From Firmicutes bacterium UBA5227 (GTDB lineage: Bacteria; Bacillota; Clostridia; Tissierellales; Sedimentibacteraceae): 64,000 nucleotides of DNA. This document shows, piece after piece, positions 62,376-64,000 of this stretch. A program made the translations under genes and the position numbers. Position 1 is the first letter of the stretch. Every line of letters begins with the position of its first letter. Below the pieces are notes generated by a model, which saw only the letters and a list, made by a program, of their open reading frames with translations, did not search any database and was not told where the DNA came from. The stretch lies in NCBI GenBank assembly GCA_002409285.1, contig DHUT01000088.1, forward strand, positions 13,275 to 77,274, read 5' to 3'.

Positions 62376-63791
62376 TTATTCCGTTCTCTGGAAAACCCTG
62401 GTATAACATCTTACTCCCCATGCCTTTCCATTTCTGATTAAGAATCGCATGGTAGTGCGTTGCTCTTCCGGTTTTCCCACTGTCCTGGCGCTGAAAAGAG
62501 TTTCTTCGCAATGATATAAGACTAAATCTTCATCATAATATTTAGCAAACAGATTACCTTCTTCATCAGCAGTTACAATACAATAGGCCGGAGACGCTTC
62601 TCTGCTGATATAAGTGCCTGTTACCGCTTCAGGCATACTGAATTTTCCACCTGAAGGAATTGCAAAGCTATGAGATTTATCAAGAGGCAGACCAAGAATT
62701 AAGTTGTAGCATGCCCAAATAAACGGCTCTACCGAAGCATCTCCCTGGTTGCAGAGTGCAGTCATCGACCAGCCTCCCATTATTAGTCCTCCGTAGGTTG
62801 AAACTCCGTGAAGTCCTCCGGAATGCTCACATATCACTTTATCATTTATCGTGCGTTTATTTAATCCAAAGCAATAAAAAGGATAACGTGTTTCAGGAAA
62901 TTCGTGTCCGATAAGTATTTCTACTGCTTTTGGATCAATTACCTGCTTTTCTTCAAATTTGCCATACTGAGAAAGCATCTGATAATATTTTGTAATATCC
63001 CTGGCAGTCGATTTAACGCAGGCACAGCCACGATATGGCGGAAGGACAGACCACCTCTGATCTGAATAAAGATTTCCGTCATCATCCAAATCGAACAAAT
63101 CCGTTATATCGCCGTTTGCAATGGCAATGGCTTCCTTCCCATCCAGGTCAAGTACTGTACGTGTCATGCCCAGGGGTTCAAAAATCCTTTCCTTTAAAAA
63201 CTGCTCCAGCGGTATCCCTGCAGCCTGGTCAACAACATAGGAAAGAATGGCATAAGCATCGTTTGAATAGCTCATGCATTCTCCGGGAGCGCCTAACGGC
63301 TCATATTCCCCGCTGTTTGCAATATAATCAATGATATCTTCAATTGTGTCCATTTTATTAGGTGCGCTTTCTATCAGCTTTTTGGCTTCTTCGCTAACCC
63401 TTCCCGGAGTATTCATCACAATTGACCATTCCAGCGGAGGAATGGGAGGAATGCCGGCGGTATGCATTGCTAAGTGCCTTAGTGTTACGCTTTCCTTCGG
63501 CGTTCCCGGAATAGAAAATTGCGGAAAATATTTTGTCACCGGATCTGAAAAACTCAGCTTTCCTTCGGTTTCTAAGATTGCACACGCAAGTGATGTCAAA
63601 GACTTGCTCATGGATGCAATGCCGTAAACAGTATCTATTCCGGCAGATTTTGTCTTTCCTGAATCACAGTAGCCATAGCCCTTTTCAAATATAATACCTT
63701 CCGGTCCTCTTATACACACTGTAAGGCTGGGATATTTTTTTTCATCAAATAGTTTCTTTAAATAATTATCAAGTTTATCTGTATCATACAT
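62376..63791 (-). CDS. Beta-lactamase-family serine hydrolase
   Basis: A 471-residue class C beta-lactamase/esterase-fold hydrolase. The nucleophile motif SMSK (SxxK, in GIASMSKSLTS) is near residue 60, YSN (YxN, in MSYSNDAY) near 180 and the HSG triad (CEHSGGLHG, the KTG equivalent) near 320. About 100 C-terminal residues form an extra beta-rich domain as in D-aminopeptidase or EstB relatives. No signal peptide, so it is cytoplasmic and probably not an antibiotic-resistance enzyme. GGAGG precedes ATG. The substrate is unknown, perhaps a peptide or ester. Confidence 0.88.
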   Translation of the reverse strand: MYDTDKLDNYLKKLFDEKKYPSLTVCIRGPEGIIFEKGYGYCDSGKTKSAGIDTVYGIASMSKSLTSLACAILETEGKLSFSDPVTKYFPQFSIPGTPKESVTLRHLAMHTAGIPPIPPLEWSIVMNTPGRVSEEAKKLIESAPNKMDTIEDIIDYIANSGEYEPLGAPGECMSYSNDAYAILSYVVDQAAGIPLEQFLKERIFEPLGMTRTVLDLDGKEAIAIANGDITDLFDLDDDGNLYSDQRWSVLPPYRGCACVKSTARDITKYYQMLSQYGKFEEKQVIDPKAVEILIGHEFPETRYPFYCFGLNKRTINDKVICEHSGGLHGVSTYGGLIMGGWSMTALCNQGDASVEPFIWACYNLILGLPLDKSHSFAIPSGGKFSMPEAVTGTYISREASPAYCIVTADEEGNLFAKYYDEDLVLYHCEETLFSARTVGKPEEQRTTMRFLIRNGKAWGVRCYTRVFQRTE

Positions 63792-63886
63792 ATTGTACCT
63801 CCCACATAGTTTTTAACATTATGGAAATACTACAACAAAGAAATCAGCATGTCAATAATTTTATTAGTTCAAAAAAATCAAAAACC

Positions 63887-63902
63887 TGGCATAAATATTG
63901 CA
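63887..63902 (+). promoter_or_regulatory. Sigma-54 (-24/-12) promoter pointing out of the window
   Basis: TGGCATAAATATTGCA has GG and GC exactly 12 bp apart, matching TGGCAC-N5-TTGCA with one difference. Predicted +1 near 63913. GAGGATGG follows at 63956, but the ATG there runs only 12 codons to a TAA, so the true gene start is beyond or uses another codon. Confidence 0.8.
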
Positions 63903-64000
63903 TGTAATATTGTGATATATTGATGCCGTTTTTAATTACTCCAATATTTATTTTGAGGATGGTGGCATCAATTTACTTGAAAACATTTTCGCATTAACTC

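Noticed and set aside
1..64000. CRISPR arrays, insertion sequences, prophage genes
   Set aside because: No regularly spaced repeats, transposase or integrase motifs, or phage structural genes were seen on either strand.

Overview
The window is a low-GC, anaerobe-type Firmicutes chromosome segment, most like Clostridia/Tissierellia (Sedimentibacter-like is a guess from gene content). Supporting signs are rubrerythrin, the threonine dehydrogenase/KBL pair, peptide and amino-acid importers, a Crp/Fnr regulator beside a dicluster ferredoxin, T-box and TPP leaders, and AGGAGG-type ribosome binding sites throughout. No phage genes, transposase, integrase, rRNA or CRISPR array was seen. Most genes lie on the minus strand.

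Minus-strand layout, read from right to left inside each operon. At 1-5911 a BMP/nucleoside ABC importer is co-transcribed with an ADP-ribosylglycohydrolase and DeoD. At 6084-12983 lies the murB-PHP-rapZ-yvcK cluster, continued by a PAS-PP2C phosphatase (where whiA usually sits), pgi and cvfB. At 13152-20684 a dipeptide ABC importer precedes a D-aminopeptidase and an M42 aminopeptidase, so uptake and hydrolysis are coupled. At 20954-25588 are rubrerythrin, the yqhQ-prmC-prfA-rqcP translation group and greA. At 25780-29627 are ilvE and tdh-kbl (threonine to glycine plus acetyl-CoA). At 29764-34282 is a YhaO/YhaN-like nuclease pair with another phosphoesterase.

At 34431-39153 come an HcpR-like Crp/Fnr regulator divergent from a ferredoxin whose promoter carries a GTAAC-N4-GTTAC box at about -41.5, then truA, an AbrB/RelE toxin-antitoxin pair and a three-gene ABC importer. 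That importer is controlled by a complete T-box leader (40321-40590) whose specifier region and UGGU bulge point to tyrosine rather than tryptophan.

At 40732-49711 is a four-gene defence cassette: SNF2 helicase with a PLD-like N-terminus, DUF4391 protein, type III Mod and type III Res. Just outside its promoter lies a 33-nt remnant of a tRNA-Leu 3' end with its own terminator (49846-49919), which marks an old integration or rearrangement edge. The intact tRNA-Leu(CAA) is at 59979-60061, in the opposite orientation.

The right end holds pckG, NhaC, a 2-hydroxyacid-dehydrogenase-like protein lacking the catalytic triad, rsmI, recQ and an orphan RelB-type antitoxin. A thiamin locus follows: tenA, then a TPP riboswitch with an attenuator in front of a single SAM methyltransferase. 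Last are a sigma-54 enhancer-binding protein with two large palindromes at its 5' side, a serine hydrolase, and a well-formed sigma-54 promoter pointing out of the window.

The items most likely to be new are the riboswitch-controlled methyltransferase, the SNF2/DUF4391/Mod/Res cassette with its internal 27-nt palindrome and tRNA remnant, and the sigma-54 regulator locus.
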